A stretch of DNA of 64,000 nucleotides from assembly GCF_023375815.1 (NCBI RefSeq), contig NZ_CP067412.1, positions 2,418,001 through 2,482,000 of the forward strand. The letters run 5' to 3'. The position numbers and the translations under genes are program-made. The stretch comes from Pseudomonas sp. HS6 (GTDB lineage: Bacteria > Pseudomonadota > Gammaproteobacteria > Pseudomonadales > Pseudomonadaceae). Shown one piece after another: positions 52,745-61,927 of this stretch. A model generated the notes under the pieces. The model worked only from the letters and a program-made list of their open reading frames with translations. It had not been told where the DNA came from and did no database searches. Positions within the stretch are counted from its first letter, which is position 1; each line of letters begins with the position of its first letter.

Positions 52745-55159
52745 ATGAAAACAATAAGTAAAACGTTACTGTTCGGTACGTTGGGTGTATTCGGTATCGG
52801 GCTGGTCGGGGTGATGTATGTGTTGCAAAACATCACCCTGTCCAATGTGTTTGCGACGGGCATTCTTAAAGTCAGCCAGGGACTTTCTGACAAAGGCACC
52901 ATTGCCTGGGATGCCAACGCCGTTCCGCACATCAAGGCGGCAAATGACCGAGATGCTTATTTTTTGCTGGGCTACAGCCATGCCAGAGATCGGTTGTGGC
53001 AGATGCAATTCAGTAAAAACTACGCCAATGGCACGCTCTCGGAAACCTTCGGTTCGAAAACCCTGGAGATGGATAAATTTTCCAGAACCCTGGGCTTCAG
53101 AAAGACCGCGGATTCGATCTATCAACAGTTGAATCCGGATACACGGGATGTGCTGCAGAGCTACAGCGACGGAGTGAATTACTTCATCGATAAATTCTCT
53201 GACCGGCTCCCGGTGGAATTCGCCCTGACCCGTTCTGCGCCGCCGAAACACTGGCAACCTTCTGACTCGGTTGCGTTGCACTTATTGTTTTCATGGACGT
53301 TGAGTTCCAACCTGGGCATGCAGTTGCAGCGCCTGTCATTGTCGAAAGATTTGACGGTCGAGCAAATCAACGAAGTGTTCGCTCCTTATCCGGGAAGTGC
53401 CGCAGTGAAAACCCGGGATTATGCGGCGCTGTACCGAACGCTTGATGTTGCCGATACCGGAATGGCACTGCTGGACAAGCTGCCGCCTTCGAATGTCGAG
53501 GGCGTGGGGTCCAATAACTGGGTCATCAGTGGTGAGCATACGGCTTCAGGCAAACCGATTCTGGCGAACGATCCGCACCTGCGCCTGACCAATCCTGCGC
53601 TGTTTTATCTGGCATCTATCGAAACGGCGCAATCTTCATTGGTGGGCGCCACGTATGCCGGTGCGCCGCTGTTCGTGATCGGGCACAACAAAAAAATCGC
53701 GTGGGGCTATACCAACACTGGTTCGTCCGTCCAGGACGCCTACCTGGAGAAAGTAAACCCCGACGATGTCAATCTTTACCTCGGCTCTGACTCGACCTGG
53801 CAGCCATTTCAAGTCGCTGAAGAGACGATCAATGTCAAAGGCGAGGAGCCGGTCAGGCTCGCTGTTCGTACCACCCGGCACGGTCCGGTTATCAGCGACA
53901 TCTACCCGGCTGCGCAGCAGGCACTCAAAGGCAAGAAATCAGTAGTCATCGCGCTGGCCTGGACAGGGCTGGACACCCGCGACAAAACCTTCGACAGCAT
54001 TTTGGGGATCAACCGTTCCGAAAACTGGCAGCAGTTTTTGAGCGCTTCTGCCGATTTTGGCTTGCCCCCTCAGAACATGGTTTACGGCGATACCGCCGGC
54101 AATATTGGCTATGTTTCGGCCGGTCGGGTACCGGTGAAGGCACAGGACAATGACCTCTTGGGACAAGGTCCTGCGCCAGGCTGGGAGGGTAAATACGACT
54201 GGACAGGCTATGTTCCGGAATCGGCGAAGCCCAAGCAGTTCAATCCGTCGAGCGGCTACATTGCAACGGCCAATAACCGCATTGTCCCGGATAATTACGC
54301 ATTCAATTTCGGTCACGATTGGGTGCTGCCTTATCGCTATGATCGAATCATGCAATTGTTGAAGGCGCACGCGCCGCATACGGTGCAAACGTCTGCCGAT
54401 ATTCAGCTGGATCGTTATTCAACCTCGATGTCCGATCTCCTGCCGAAAATGATGGCGCCGCTCGAGAACCGGCCGGCGATCGGCAATGAATTGAGTATTC
54501 TCAAGGCGTGGCGGTTTGACTCCGATCCCGACTCTGCAGCGCCATTGATTGCAGCGTATTGGGTGAAGAACTTCACGCAGGCGTTGCTGGAGCCGAAAAT
54601 CGGCAAGGAGCTACTGGCCGCTGGCTGGAACCAACGCAACTATGATGCGTTTCTGAATTTGCTGTTGAGTAAACAAGCAGATCAGAACTTCTGGTGTGGT
54701 GCCGCGGATTGCCAGCGCCTGCTGGAGGAGTCCTTGGTCGCCTCGCTGGGTCAGATCAAGGAAAAATACGGCGATCAGGTCAGCCGCTGGCATTGGGGGC
54801 AAGCGCATCAAGCGGTCTCCGAGCATGTACCTCTGCACAAGAGCCCTGCGGCATGGTTTTTCGATAATCATAATGTCGTGGGCGGTGATAATTTCACGGT
54901 CAATGTCGGTCGATACAACTACAGCGATCCGGTGAATCCGTTCAATACAAACATTGCCGCGACGTTCAGAATGGTCGCCGATCTGTCTGATCTTGATAAC
55001 TCAAGTTACATCCTCTCGTCCTCCAATACTGGGATCAAGTTCAATGGCTATGTCGATATGAACAGGCTCTGGGGGCGGGGTGACTATGTGAAAATTCCGG
55101 CGTCCCGGCAGATGTCTGAAAGCCATGCGCTCAGGTTTTATCCAGATAACAAATTTTAA
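52745..55159 (+). CDS. Ntn-type N-acyl amide hydrolase (penicillin acylase / PvdQ-like)
   Basis: An 804-residue precursor. A hydrophobic segment (about 7-27) is a signal peptide or anchor, so it acts in the periplasm. The alpha-chain contains 'AYFLLGYSHARDRLWQMQFS'. Self-cleavage should free catalytic Ser256 (VEGVG|SNNWVISG). The beta-chain carries 'SGKPILANDPHLRLTNPALFY', 'GAPLFVIGHNKKIAWGYTN' and 'IATANNRIVPDNYAF' (the oxyanion and catalytic Asn). Members hydrolyse fatty acyl groups from AHLs, penicillins or acylated siderophore precursors. Here it may unmask a pathway product or turn over the AHL. ATG 52745 is chosen; GTG 52718 overlaps the previous stop. Confidence 0.92.
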   Translation: MKTISKTLLFGTLGVFGIGLVGVMYVLQNITLSNVFATGILKVSQGLSDKGTIAWDANAVPHIKAANDRDAYFLLGYSHARDRLWQMQFSKNYANGTLSETFGSKTLEMDKFSRTLGFRKTADSIYQQLNPDTRDVLQSYSDGVNYFIDKFSDRLPVEFALTRSAPPKHWQPSDSVALHLLFSWTLSSNLGMQLQRLSLSKDLTVEQINEVFAPYPGSAAVKTRDYAALYRTLDVADTGMALLDKLPPSNVEGVGSNNWVISGEHTASGKPILANDPHLRLTNPALFYLASIETAQSSLVGATYAGAPLFVIGHNKKIAWGYTNTGSSVQDAYLEKVNPDDVNLYLGSDSTWQPFQVAEETINVKGEEPVRLAVRTTRHGPVISDIYPAAQQALKGKKSVVIALAWTGLDTRDKTFDSILGINRSENWQQFLSASADFGLPPQNMVYGDTAGNIGYVSAGRVPVKAQDNDLLGQGPAPGWEGKYDWTGYVPESAKPKQFNPSSGYIATANNRIVPDNYAFNFGHDWVLPYRYDRIMQLLKAHAPHTVQTSADIQLDRYSTSMSDLLPKMMAPLENRPAIGNELSILKAWRFDSDPDSAAPLIAAYWVKNFTQALLEPKIGKELLAAGWNQRNYDAFLNLLLSKQADQNFWCGAADCQRLLEESLVASLGQIKEKYGDQVSRWHWGQAHQAVSEHVPLHKSPAAWFFDNHNVVGGDNFTVNVGRYNYSDPVNPFNTNIAATFRMVADLSDLDNSSYILSSSNTGIKFNGYVDMNRLWGRGDYVKIPASRQMSESHALRFYPDNKF

Positions 55160-55171
55160 AAAGGGTGATAT

Positions 55172-55906
55172 ATGTCCGATGTAAAAGTTGGTGCGGATTG
55201 GGATCTGGATTATTCGGTAACCGGTCGTAACTTTCCCGAAAGTTTCAAAACCAAGATTGTCGCCGATCTGCAACAGGGTATGCCGGATTATGATGTGAAT
55301 CAGTACTTCGGCAACCAGCCCGGGATTTTCGATATATATGAGCATCTGGCGCTGGCGATTGACTCGGCGACGGAGAAGGTCGTCGGAATCATTGGGGCGA
55401 AGAGCATTCCCTTCGGCTCTTCATCGTTTCTGTATCTGTGGACGGCGATGATTGCCGATGATTGCCGCGGTTCTTCGTTATTCAAAAAACTCAACCAGTT
55501 TTTTCTGAAGAACGTCATACAGCAGATCGGCTTGCCTAAACTGATAGTGGCCAAAACTTATAATCCCGTGGTCTACAACATGTTCCGGGTTATGTCTTCA
55601 AGGGTGCCATCAGCACGGTTTTACCCGGATTTGCGACAGGATACTCAGCCATCAGATATGTCGGCGCTGGCGGTCGAGATTGTTCAGGCCCTGTCCAAGG
55701 ACCTGGTGCTGGACGTCAACACCGGGGTTATTCCTGGTGGGCAGAGTTCAGTCGCGCCAAACTTCTTCCCGAAAATGGACATGTCCAGTGATGACGTGAC
55801 GAATGCCCACTTCATCAAACATGTCGGGTACTCGGACCAAGTGTTGTGCCTGGTTCTGCTACAGCCGAACTCGGAAGGTTTCATCCAAGATAAAATCATT
55901 CGCTGA
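55172..55906 (+). CDS. GNAT-like acyltransferase, weakly assigned (244 aa)
   Basis: A soluble protein with a GNAT-like pattern: strand 'HLALAIDSATEKVVGIIGAKSIPFG', strand 'FLYLWTAMIADDCRGSSLFKKLNQFFLKN' with R-G-S-S-L in the CoA pyrophosphate position, then 'LPKLIVAKTYNPVVYNMFRV' (the Tyr/Asn region). The canonical RxxGxG/A motif is imperfect (DDCRGSSLFKK). No family name is assigned. It would transfer an acyl group to an amine. It lies 12 bases after the acylase gene. Confidence 0.7.
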   Translation: MSDVKVGADWDLDYSVTGRNFPESFKTKIVADLQQGMPDYDVNQYFGNQPGIFDIYEHLALAIDSATEKVVGIIGAKSIPFGSSSFLYLWTAMIADDCRGSSLFKKLNQFFLKNVIQQIGLPKLIVAKTYNPVVYNMFRVMSSRVPSARFYPDLRQDTQPSDMSALAVEIVQALSKDLVLDVNTGVIPGGQSSVAPNFFPKMDMSSDDVTNAHFIKHVGYSDQVLCLVLLQPNSEGFIQDKIIR

Positions 55907-55907
55907 T

Positions 55908-56315
55908 ATGCGCGTCACTCGCCTTTCTCTCTTGCTCTCGGCACTGCCAGCCGCCATTTTCTATGGCGCGCTGGCGGCGGCTGCCAATAGCGGGCACGGT
56001 GCTCGGGCCGCTACGCAGGCTTCGGTTGTCCAGGCACTGGTCAGTTACGCATCGACGCTTGTTGCCCTGTCGCTGATGTTCAGGCTGGCGAATCTGCTGA
56101 GCGGCTACAGTGCTGTCATCCGCCGCAGTCTCGTGCCGTTAACGATCGTCAGTGTGTTCAGTTCGCTCTCGATCATCATCCATTTGACGGCAGACACGCC
56201 CAATGTGCTGTTGACGGTTGCCCCTTCATTCTTCATCGGTTGGGTCTATTTCACGGTCGTCTATTGGCTCAAGGACTCCAGCCGGACGGTGTCCGACACT
56301 GGTGATTCGCTGTAG
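55908..56315 (+). CDS. Small integral membrane protein (135 aa)
   Basis: Four predicted hydrophobic helices (about 6-25, 40-60, 75-95, 100-122) and a polar C-terminus. One base separates it from the previous stop, so it is translated by coupling; no binding site is evident. It could aid export, or anchor the pathway enzymes. I do not recognise a family. It is the last gene of the operon. Confidence 0.72.
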   Translation: MRVTRLSLLLSALPAAIFYGALAAAANSGHGARAATQASVVQALVSYASTLVALSLMFRLANLLSGYSAVIRRSLVPLTIVSVFSSLSIIIHLTADTPNVLLTVAPSFFIGWVYFTVVYWLKDSSRTVSDTGDSL

Positions 56316-56388
56316 GCACCTATACTGCACATTGCACATCGGAGAACACCCGGCACAGTGTTCGGCAGTGTTATGGGACATCGTTATC

Positions 56389-57453
56389 TTGAGTTCGCGC
56401 TCGTTGATCGTCGTCGCGATTCTGGCTTTGGCGGGGTGCGTCAGCCCCGTTCATGCCCCGCAGACACCGGTCGCCGTCCCCGTTTCCGCCGCGACCTGGC
56501 AGCTGGTGGACAAGGAACTTGTCAGCGCTTCGCAACAAGCTACCGAACAGGTCAAAGTGTTCGCCCGTGGTTCGATGGAACATTGGCGCACTCGCGTCTA
56601 TGAGCAAACTGAAGAAAAATTCATCCCGTGGTTCAGCAGTTACTGGACCCAGGAATGGCTGTCGATGAAGGTCAGCTGGTACACCCTCAACGCCGGCGGC
56701 GAGCAGGATGCTTCGTCCAAACGCCTGGCCGAGTATTTGCTGGAACAATATCAGCAGCGGGTGCTGGCGCCGGTGGCGGTGGAGATCGACCCGGACGCGA
56801 TCCTCGCGCAGTCCACCGGGTACTACGCGCAACTGATGGCCCAGCAGATACCGGTCATCGCCCAGCGCCATGGCATACCGATCGCCCAGCTCAACGGGCA
56901 CTTGCAGAAAATTCCCGCCATTGCCCTCGGCCCGCCGCCGGCCCGGGATGCCTCGCTGTACCAGATCGTCAGCACTGAACCGCTGAACACCTTGCCGGCC
57001 TATGCGGCGCTGATCGACAAGATCCACACCGACGGCGGCGCCAAGGGCATTGCCTCGACCGACGCCGGCATGGCCCCGGTGGCTAAACGTGCCAGTCAGC
57101 GCATGGAAGCGGAAATGGCTCCGCGGGGCGCCGCCAGCGCGGTGGCGGCTGCCGCCGGCAAACTCGTTGGCGGGCTGATTTCAGTGGGCGTGGCCGGCAT
57201 TCGCGCCATCATCCAGGCCAGCGACCGCCCCGACAGCGAAGCGCTGATCCGCAGTAGTCTGGGCAACACTTTCGACAAGGCCTGGTTGAAATTGGTGCAG
57301 AACCCTAAGACCGGCGTGATGGCCGGCACGCTGCACATGGCGGCGCAGATCGAAGGCAATCTGGGCGGGGGCGAGGAACCGTCGGTCGGGTTGGGCGCCA
57401 ATCCTGTCGAATGGCGGCCGCCTGAGTCGACTACTCAGCAGATCGACCCCTAA
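56389..57453 (+). CDS. Lipoprotein of unknown function (354 aa)
   Basis: The sequence begins with a lipoprotein signal (SLIVVAILALAGC; acylated Cys about 17) when read from TTG 56389; GGGA lies 10 bases upstream. GTG 56368 is an alternative. The mature protein is mostly helical with 'SMEHWRTRVYEQTEEKFIPWFSSYWTQEWLSMK' and an Ala/Gly-rich hydrophobic hairpin near 245-265 ('AVAAAAGKLVGGLISVGVAGIRAII'). I do not recognise a family. Its GC-rich composition places it back in the backbone, so it marks the right edge of the acquired segment. Confidence 0.78.
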   Translation: MSSRSLIVVAILALAGCVSPVHAPQTPVAVPVSAATWQLVDKELVSASQQATEQVKVFARGSMEHWRTRVYEQTEEKFIPWFSSYWTQEWLSMKVSWYTLNAGGEQDASSKRLAEYLLEQYQQRVLAPVAVEIDPDAILAQSTGYYAQLMAQQIPVIAQRHGIPIAQLNGHLQKIPAIALGPPPARDASLYQIVSTEPLNTLPAYAALIDKIHTDGGAKGIASTDAGMAPVAKRASQRMEAEMAPRGAASAVAAAAGKLVGGLISVGVAGIRAIIQASDRPDSEALIRSSLGNTFDKAWLKLVQNPKTGVMAGTLHMAAQIEGNLGGGEEPSVGLGANPVEWRPPESTTQQIDP

Positions 57454-57471
57454 ACCCGCAGGAGAACGACC

Positions 57472-57825
57472 ATGGCTTACATTGATGTTTTTGTCGCACC
57501 CGTGCCGAACGCCAACCGCGAACAGTACAGAAAACACTGTGAAATCGCCGAGAAACTGTTCAAGGAATATGGCGCGCTGGATGTGGTTCAAGGCTGGGGC
57601 GATGACGTGCCGGACGGCAAGGTCACTTCATTCCCGATGGCCGTAAAACTCAAAGAGGGCGAAAGCGTGTCGGCTGGCTGGCTGGTCTGGCCAGACAAGG
57701 CCACCCGCGATGCCGGCATGGCGAAAATGATGGAAGACCCGCGCATGCAGCCGGACGTCAATCCGATGCCGTTCGATGGGCAGCGGATGATCTTCGGTGG
57801 CTTCAAGAACATTCTCGAGTCCTGA
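57472..57825 (+). CDS. DUF1428 small protein
   Basis: A 117-residue protein with the DUF1428 signature 'AYIDVFVAPVPNANREQYRKH', 'GALDVVQGWGDDVPDGKVTSFPMAVKLKEGE' and 'PMPFDGQRMIFGGF'. The ferredoxin-like fold is related to dimeric alpha/beta barrels. Some homologues are misnamed after 4.5S RNA. Function is unknown. GGAGAA precedes the ATG. It lies 18 bases after the lipoprotein stop. Confidence 0.9.
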   Translation: MAYIDVFVAPVPNANREQYRKHCEIAEKLFKEYGALDVVQGWGDDVPDGKVTSFPMAVKLKEGESVSAGWLVWPDKATRDAGMAKMMEDPRMQPDVNPMPFDGQRMIFGGFKNILES

Positions 57826-57841
57826 TGCCAGCGCTGCCGGA

Positions 57842-58036
57842 TCACTCCGCCGACGGGGTGATCCGGCAGCCTTTGCGGTTGCGAATCTGCTCGTCCGTCG
57901 GCCGCTCGCGAACAAACTCGAAACGCGGCTCACCCTCGCTGTAATGCACCAGCCAGCCCCATTCCAGCTCGTGTTCATCCTGCCCGGGATTTGGCGGTCG
58001 GGCCCACCAGGGTTCTTTACTGAGGATCTCGCGCAT
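57842..58036 (-). CDS. Small conserved-looking protein (64 aa)
   Basis: A soluble 64-residue protein with four Trp in the first 28 residues (PWWARPPNPGQDEHELEWGW). GAGGACGTC precedes the ATG at 58036, giving good translational support. It is divergent from thpR across 107 bp. I do not recognise a family. Confidence 0.7.
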   Translation of the reverse strand: MREILSKEPWWARPPNPGQDEHELEWGWLVHYSEGEPRFEFVRERPTDEQIRNRKGCRITPSAE

Positions 58037-58143
58037 GACGTCCTCCGGTTGATGGCAATCGTTGAACTATAAACCCCACACCAGGAGTCGCCAGGAATGG
58101 CCGTGTAGAATCGACGGATCGACATCGACAAGGGAGCGGGGCC

Positions 58144-58683
58144 ATGACGGATGACAAACACGGCGAACAACCGTTCAAGCGGCTGTTCTTTGCCCTGGAC
58201 TGTCCGCCGGCGCAGCGCAAGGCGATTGCCCAGTGGCGCAGCGAACTGGGGTTGCGTACCGGCAAACCGGTGCCGGCGGACAACTTTCACCTGACGCTGC
58301 TGTTTCTCGGCGCGGTGCCGTTGGCGCAGATTGGCGAAGTCTGTGAGGCAGCGTCCAAGGTGCGTACGCCGGGTGAGGCGCTGAGGGTTTCGCTGGATCG
58401 GTTGCAGGTCTGGCATCGTGCCGGGGTGTTGTCGCTGGCACCGGAGCAGGCACCGCCGGGATTGCTGCGGCTGGTGTATGCGCTGGAGCAGGCGATGTTG
58501 CCGTTCGGGTTTGAAGAGGCGACGCGTGAGTATCGCCCGCACCTGACACTGGCCCGGGACTATCGGGCGCCGGAGCCGGAATCTGCCACGCCACCGGAGT
58601 TTTTTCTGCGGGCCGAGCGTTTTGCGCTGTTCGAATCCCACAAGGGCCGTTACCGCGCGCTGGCCGATTGGCCGCTGATCTGA
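58144..58683 (+). CDS. thpR: RNA 2',3'-cyclic phosphodiesterase
   Basis: A 179-residue member of the 2H phosphoesterase family with both HxTx motifs: His49-x-Thr51 (NFHLTLLFLG) and His133-x-Thr135 (RPHLTLARDY). The enzyme opens 2',3'-cyclic phosphates at RNA ends (formerly LigT). The length fits ThpR. The start has GGGAGCGGGGCC upstream. Confidence 0.9.
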   Translation: MTDDKHGEQPFKRLFFALDCPPAQRKAIAQWRSELGLRTGKPVPADNFHLTLLFLGAVPLAQIGEVCEAASKVRTPGEALRVSLDRLQVWHRAGVLSLAPEQAPPGLLRLVYALEQAMLPFGFEEATREYRPHLTLARDYRAPEPESATPPEFFLRAERFALFESHKGRYRALADWPLI

Positions 58684-58689
58684 GCCCAC

Positions 58690-58713
58690 AAAAAAAGGCG
58701 CCCGAGGGCGCCT
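58690..58713 (-). terminator. Intrinsic terminator for the polyamine operon
   Basis: On the minus strand AGGCGCC-CTCG-GGCGCCT is followed by seven T's. It lies about 220 bases beyond potF and just after thpR, and so ends the minus-strand pot transcript. Confidence 0.8.
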
Positions 58714-58823
58714 GAATTCACCTGAACCGAGGAAGCCAGGTGAGGCCGTTCAGAGCAGGGGGCAGCGGTGGTAAGGCGCTGCGTGAACGGAAAACATGAA
58801 TTCTTTAAACGCACCCCAGACCC

Positions 58824-58913
58824 TGTGGGAGCTAGCTTGCTAGCGATGAGGCCGACACATTCAGCATCTACGTAGCCTGACACTCCGCCATCGCTAGCAA
58901 GCTAGCTCCCACA
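58824..58913. repeat. REP doublet with a GCTAGC variant stem
   Basis: TGTGGGAGCTAGCTTGCTAG begins one arm, and the inverted copy CTAGCAAGCTAGCTCCCACA ends at 58913. Relative to the standard element at 34181-34271, GCGGGC/GCTCGC is replaced by GCTAGC in both arms, keeping the pairing. Confidence 0.9.
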
Positions 58914-58931
58914 TGGGACAAGGTGTTTCAG

Positions 58932-60029
58932 TTACTTACCGAGCTTCACGCGGGTCCAGCCCCGGGTCATGATCCGTTGCGTGGCAATCGGCTGATCCGG
59001 CACTGCATACAGCGTGGCCATCACCGCTTGCGACGGGTACGAGCCCGGGTCGTTGCGGATCGCTTCGTCCACCAGCGGCGTCGCCGCCGAGTTGGCGTTG
59101 CTGTAACCGTTGCTGTTGGTGATCTCGGCGATGATGTCCGGACGCATCAGGAAGTCCATGAACAGGTAAGCGTTCTCGACGTTCGCTGCATCGCGCGGGA
59201 TGGCGACCATGTCGTAGAAGCTGCCGGCACCTTCCTTGGGAATGCTGTAGTCGATCACCACGTTGTTGCCCGATTCCACCGCGCGGGCTTTGGCCTGCAA
59301 AACGTCACCGGAGTAACCGACCGCCACGCAGATGTTGCCGTTGGCCAGGTCCGAGATGTATTTCGAAGAGTGGAAGTACGCCACGTTCGGGCGAATCTTC
59401 ATGAACAGCGCCTCGGCTTCCTTGATGTGCGCGGTGTCCTTGTCGTTCACCGGGTAACCCAGATAGTGCAGGGCAGCCGGGATCATTTCGGTCGGCGAAT
59501 CGAGGAAGCTGATGCCGCAAGCTTTCAGCTTCTCGGCGTTCTCCGGTTTGAACAGCAGGTCCCAGGAGTTGGTCGGCGCATTCTTGCCGAGCACTTCCTT
59601 GACCTTGGCCGGGTTGAAACCGATGCCGATCGAGCCCCACATGTACGGGAACGCATGGGCGTTGTCCGGATCACTGGCGGAGGCGTTTTTCAGCAGCACC
59701 GGGTTGAGGTTTTTCCAGTTTGGCAGCTTCGATTTGTCCAGGGTCTGATAGACCCCGGCCTTGATCTGCTTGGCCAGGAAACTGTTGGACGGCACCACGA
59801 GGTCGTAGCCGGATTTACCCGCGAGCAGACGCGCTTCGAGGGTTTCGTTGCTGTCGAACACGTCATAGGTCACGCGGATGCCGGTCTCGTCCTCGAACTT
59901 CTTGACGGTGTCCGGGGCGATGTAGTCCGACCAGTTGTAAACGCGCAGCACCTTGTCGTTGGCCTGGGCGCCCGTGGCGATTGCGCCCAATAAGGACAGT
60001 GTCAGCAGAGTCCTGCCAAACATTTTCAT
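58932..60029 (-). CDS. potF: Polyamine ABC transporter substrate-binding protein (PotF-like)
   Basis: A 365-residue periplasmic protein: signal peptide about 1-23 (cleavage after AQA), then the PotD/PotF opening '[26 protein letters not shown]', '[31 protein letters not shown]' and '[12 protein letters not shown]', which bind putrescine or spermidine. The start at 60029 has GGAG 8 bases upstream. It is the last gene of the pot operon and is separated from potI by 102 bases. A terminator and REP elements follow. Confidence 0.93.
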   Translation of the reverse strand: MKMFGRTLLTLSLLGAIATGAQANDKVLRVYNWSDYIAPDTVKKFEDETGIRVTYDVFDSNETLEARLLAGKSGYDLVVPSNSFLAKQIKAGVYQTLDKSKLPNWKNLNPVLLKNASASDPDNAHAFPYMWGSIGIGFNPAKVKEVLGKNAPTNSWDLLFKPENAEKLKACGISFLDSPTEMIPAALHYLGYPVNDKDTAHIKEAEALFMKIRPNVAYFHSSKYISDLANGNICVAVGYSGDVLQAKARAVESGNNVVIDYSIPKEGAGSFYDMVAIPRDAANVENAYLFMDFLMRPDIIAEITNSNGYSNANSAATPLVDEAIRNDPGSYPSQAVMATLYAVPDQPIATQRIMTRGWTRVKLGK

Positions 60030-60131
60030 CGGTACAACTCCATTCTTTTTATTCAAAAGCTTTATTCAAAAACACAAAGCGGAATTTCAGTGAATCGGTG
60101 GCGGGGGAGAGGCTCCCTCGCCACCCGGTAC

Positions 60132-61016
60132 TCAGGCCGTCGCTGCCACTCGTTGAGGTTGCGGTTGCTGCCACGATTCGTTGGCGGTCTGATCCATCGC
60201 TTCCTGAATCGCACGCTTGCGGTTGGCTTCTGCCTTGCGGCCGAAATACCAGACGAGGAAGGTCACCAGCGACACCGCCAGCAGAATCAGGCTGGCCACG
60301 GCGTTGATCTCGGGTTTCACGCCCAGACGCACGGCCGAGAACACTTCCATCGGCAAGGTGGTGGAGCCAGGGCCCGACACGAAGCTTGCCAACACCAGGT
60401 CATCCAGCGACAGGGCGAACGACATCATGCCGCCCGCCGCCAGCGACGGAGCGATCATCGGGATGGTGATCAGGAAAAACACCTTGAACGGTTTCGCGCC
60501 CAGATCCATCGCCGCTTCTTCGATCGACAGGTCCAGCTCACGCAAGCGGGCGGAGACTACCACCGCCACATAAGCGGCACAAAACGTGGTGTGGGCGATC
60601 CAGATCGTGACGATGCCACGCTCCTGCGGCCAGCCGATCAGTTGCGCCATCGCCACGAACAGCAGCAACAGCGACAGACCGGTGATCACCTCAGGCATTA
60701 CCAGCGGCGCGGTGACCAGACCGCCGAACAACGTACGGCCCTTGAAGCGAGTCACGCGGGTCAGTACGAAAGCGGCGAGAGTGCCCAACGCCACGGCGGC
60801 AATCGCTGTGTAGCAGGCGATTTCCAGCGAGCGCACCACCGAGCCCATCAGTTGCGTGTTGTCGAGCAGGCCGACGTACCACTTCACCGACCAGCCGCCC
60901 CAGACCGTCACCAGTTTCGAGGCGTTGAACGAGTAGATCACCAGAATCAGCATCGGCAGATAGATGAACATCAGGCCGAAGATCAGCATGAACTTTGAAA
61001 ATCCGAAGCGTTTCAT
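60132..61016 (-). CDS. potI: Polyamine ABC transporter permease (PotI-like)
   Basis: A 294-residue permease with six hydrophobic helices and the EAA loop 'LRELDLSIEEAAMDLGAKPFKVFFLITIPMIAPS' that contacts the ATPase. Its start overlaps the potH stop (ATGA). Confidence 0.92.
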   Translation of the reverse strand: MKRFGFSKFMLIFGLMFIYLPMLILVIYSFNASKLVTVWGGWSVKWYVGLLDNTQLMGSVVRSLEIACYTAIAAVALGTLAAFVLTRVTRFKGRTLFGGLVTAPLVMPEVITGLSLLLLFVAMAQLIGWPQERGIVTIWIAHTTFCAAYVAVVVSARLRELDLSIEEAAMDLGAKPFKVFFLITIPMIAPSLAAGGMMSFALSLDDLVLASFVSGPGSTTLPMEVFSAVRLGVKPEINAVASLILLAVSLVTFLVWYFGRKAEANRKRAIQEAMDQTANESWQQPQPQRVAATA

Positions 61017-61927
61017 CCCCGTGCCTCCATCTCTTTGGCCTGGCTGCGGTTGAACAGCAGAATCGGCACAATCAGGATCAACAGCATCACCACCGCCAGG
61101 GCGGACGCCACCGGCCAGTCGCGGTTATTGAAGAACTCTTGCCACAGCACGCGACCGATCATCAGGGTCTCCGGGCCACCCAGCAGTTCCGGAATCACGA
61201 ACTCGCCCACCACCGGAATGAACACCAGCATGCAGCCGGCGATGATGCCGTTCTTGGCCAGCGGCACGGTGATTTTCCAGAAGTTGTTGAAGTTGCTCGA
61301 ACCCAGGTCGGACGCGGCTTCCAGCAGGCTGCCGTCGTGCTTCACCAGGTTGGCGTAGAGCGGCAGCACCATGAACGGCAGGTAGGCGTAGACCACGCCG
61401 ATATACACGGCCGTGTTGGTGTTGAGGATCTCGATCGGGTGATCGGTGAGCCCGGTCCACATCAGAAACGCGTTGAGCAGACCGTTGTTGCTGAGGATGC
61501 CCATCCACGCGTAAACGCGGATCAGGATCGCGGTCCAGGTCGGCATCATGATCAACAGCAGCAGGACGTTTTGCGCTTCCTTGCTGGCCTTGGTGATCGC
61601 GTAAGCCATCGGGAAACCGATCACCAGGCACATCAGCGTGCTCAGTGCCGCGACCTTCAGCGAACCGAGGTAGGCCGACAGGTACAGCTCGTCTTCGCCG
61701 AGCATGGTGTAGTTGCCGATGTTCAGGAACAGCTGGAATTTCTGTTCGGCGTAGGTGTAGATCTCGGTGTACGGCGGGATCGACAGCGCGGCTTCCGAGA
61801 AGCTGATCTTCATCACCAGGAAAAACGGCAGCATGAAGAACAGGAACAGCCAGATGAACGGAATGCCGATCACCAGTTTTCGCCCGCTGGGCACCAGGCG
61901 CAGGAATTGCTGATTGAAGGTTCTCAT
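61013..61927 (-). CDS. potH: Polyamine ABC transporter permease (PotH-like)
   Basis: A 304-residue permease with six helices and the EAA loop 'KHDGSLLEAASDLGSSNFNNFWKITVPLAKNGII'. It partners PotI. The ATG at 61927 overlaps the potG stop (ATGA); upstream in-frame starts lie inside potG. Confidence 0.92.
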   Translation of the reverse strand: MRTFNQQFLRLVPSGRKLVIGIPFIWLFLFFMLPFFLVMKISFSEAALSIPPYTEIYTYAEQKFQLFLNIGNYTMLGEDELYLSAYLGSLKVAALSTLMCLVIGFPMAYAITKASKEAQNVLLLLIMMPTWTAILIRVYAWMGILSNNGLLNAFLMWTGLTDHPIEILNTNTAVYIGVVYAYLPFMVLPLYANLVKHDGSLLEAASDLGSSNFNNFWKITVPLAKNGIIAGCMLVFIPVVGEFVIPELLGGPETLMIGRVLWQEFFNNRDWPVASALAVVMLLILIVPILLFNRSQAKEMEARG

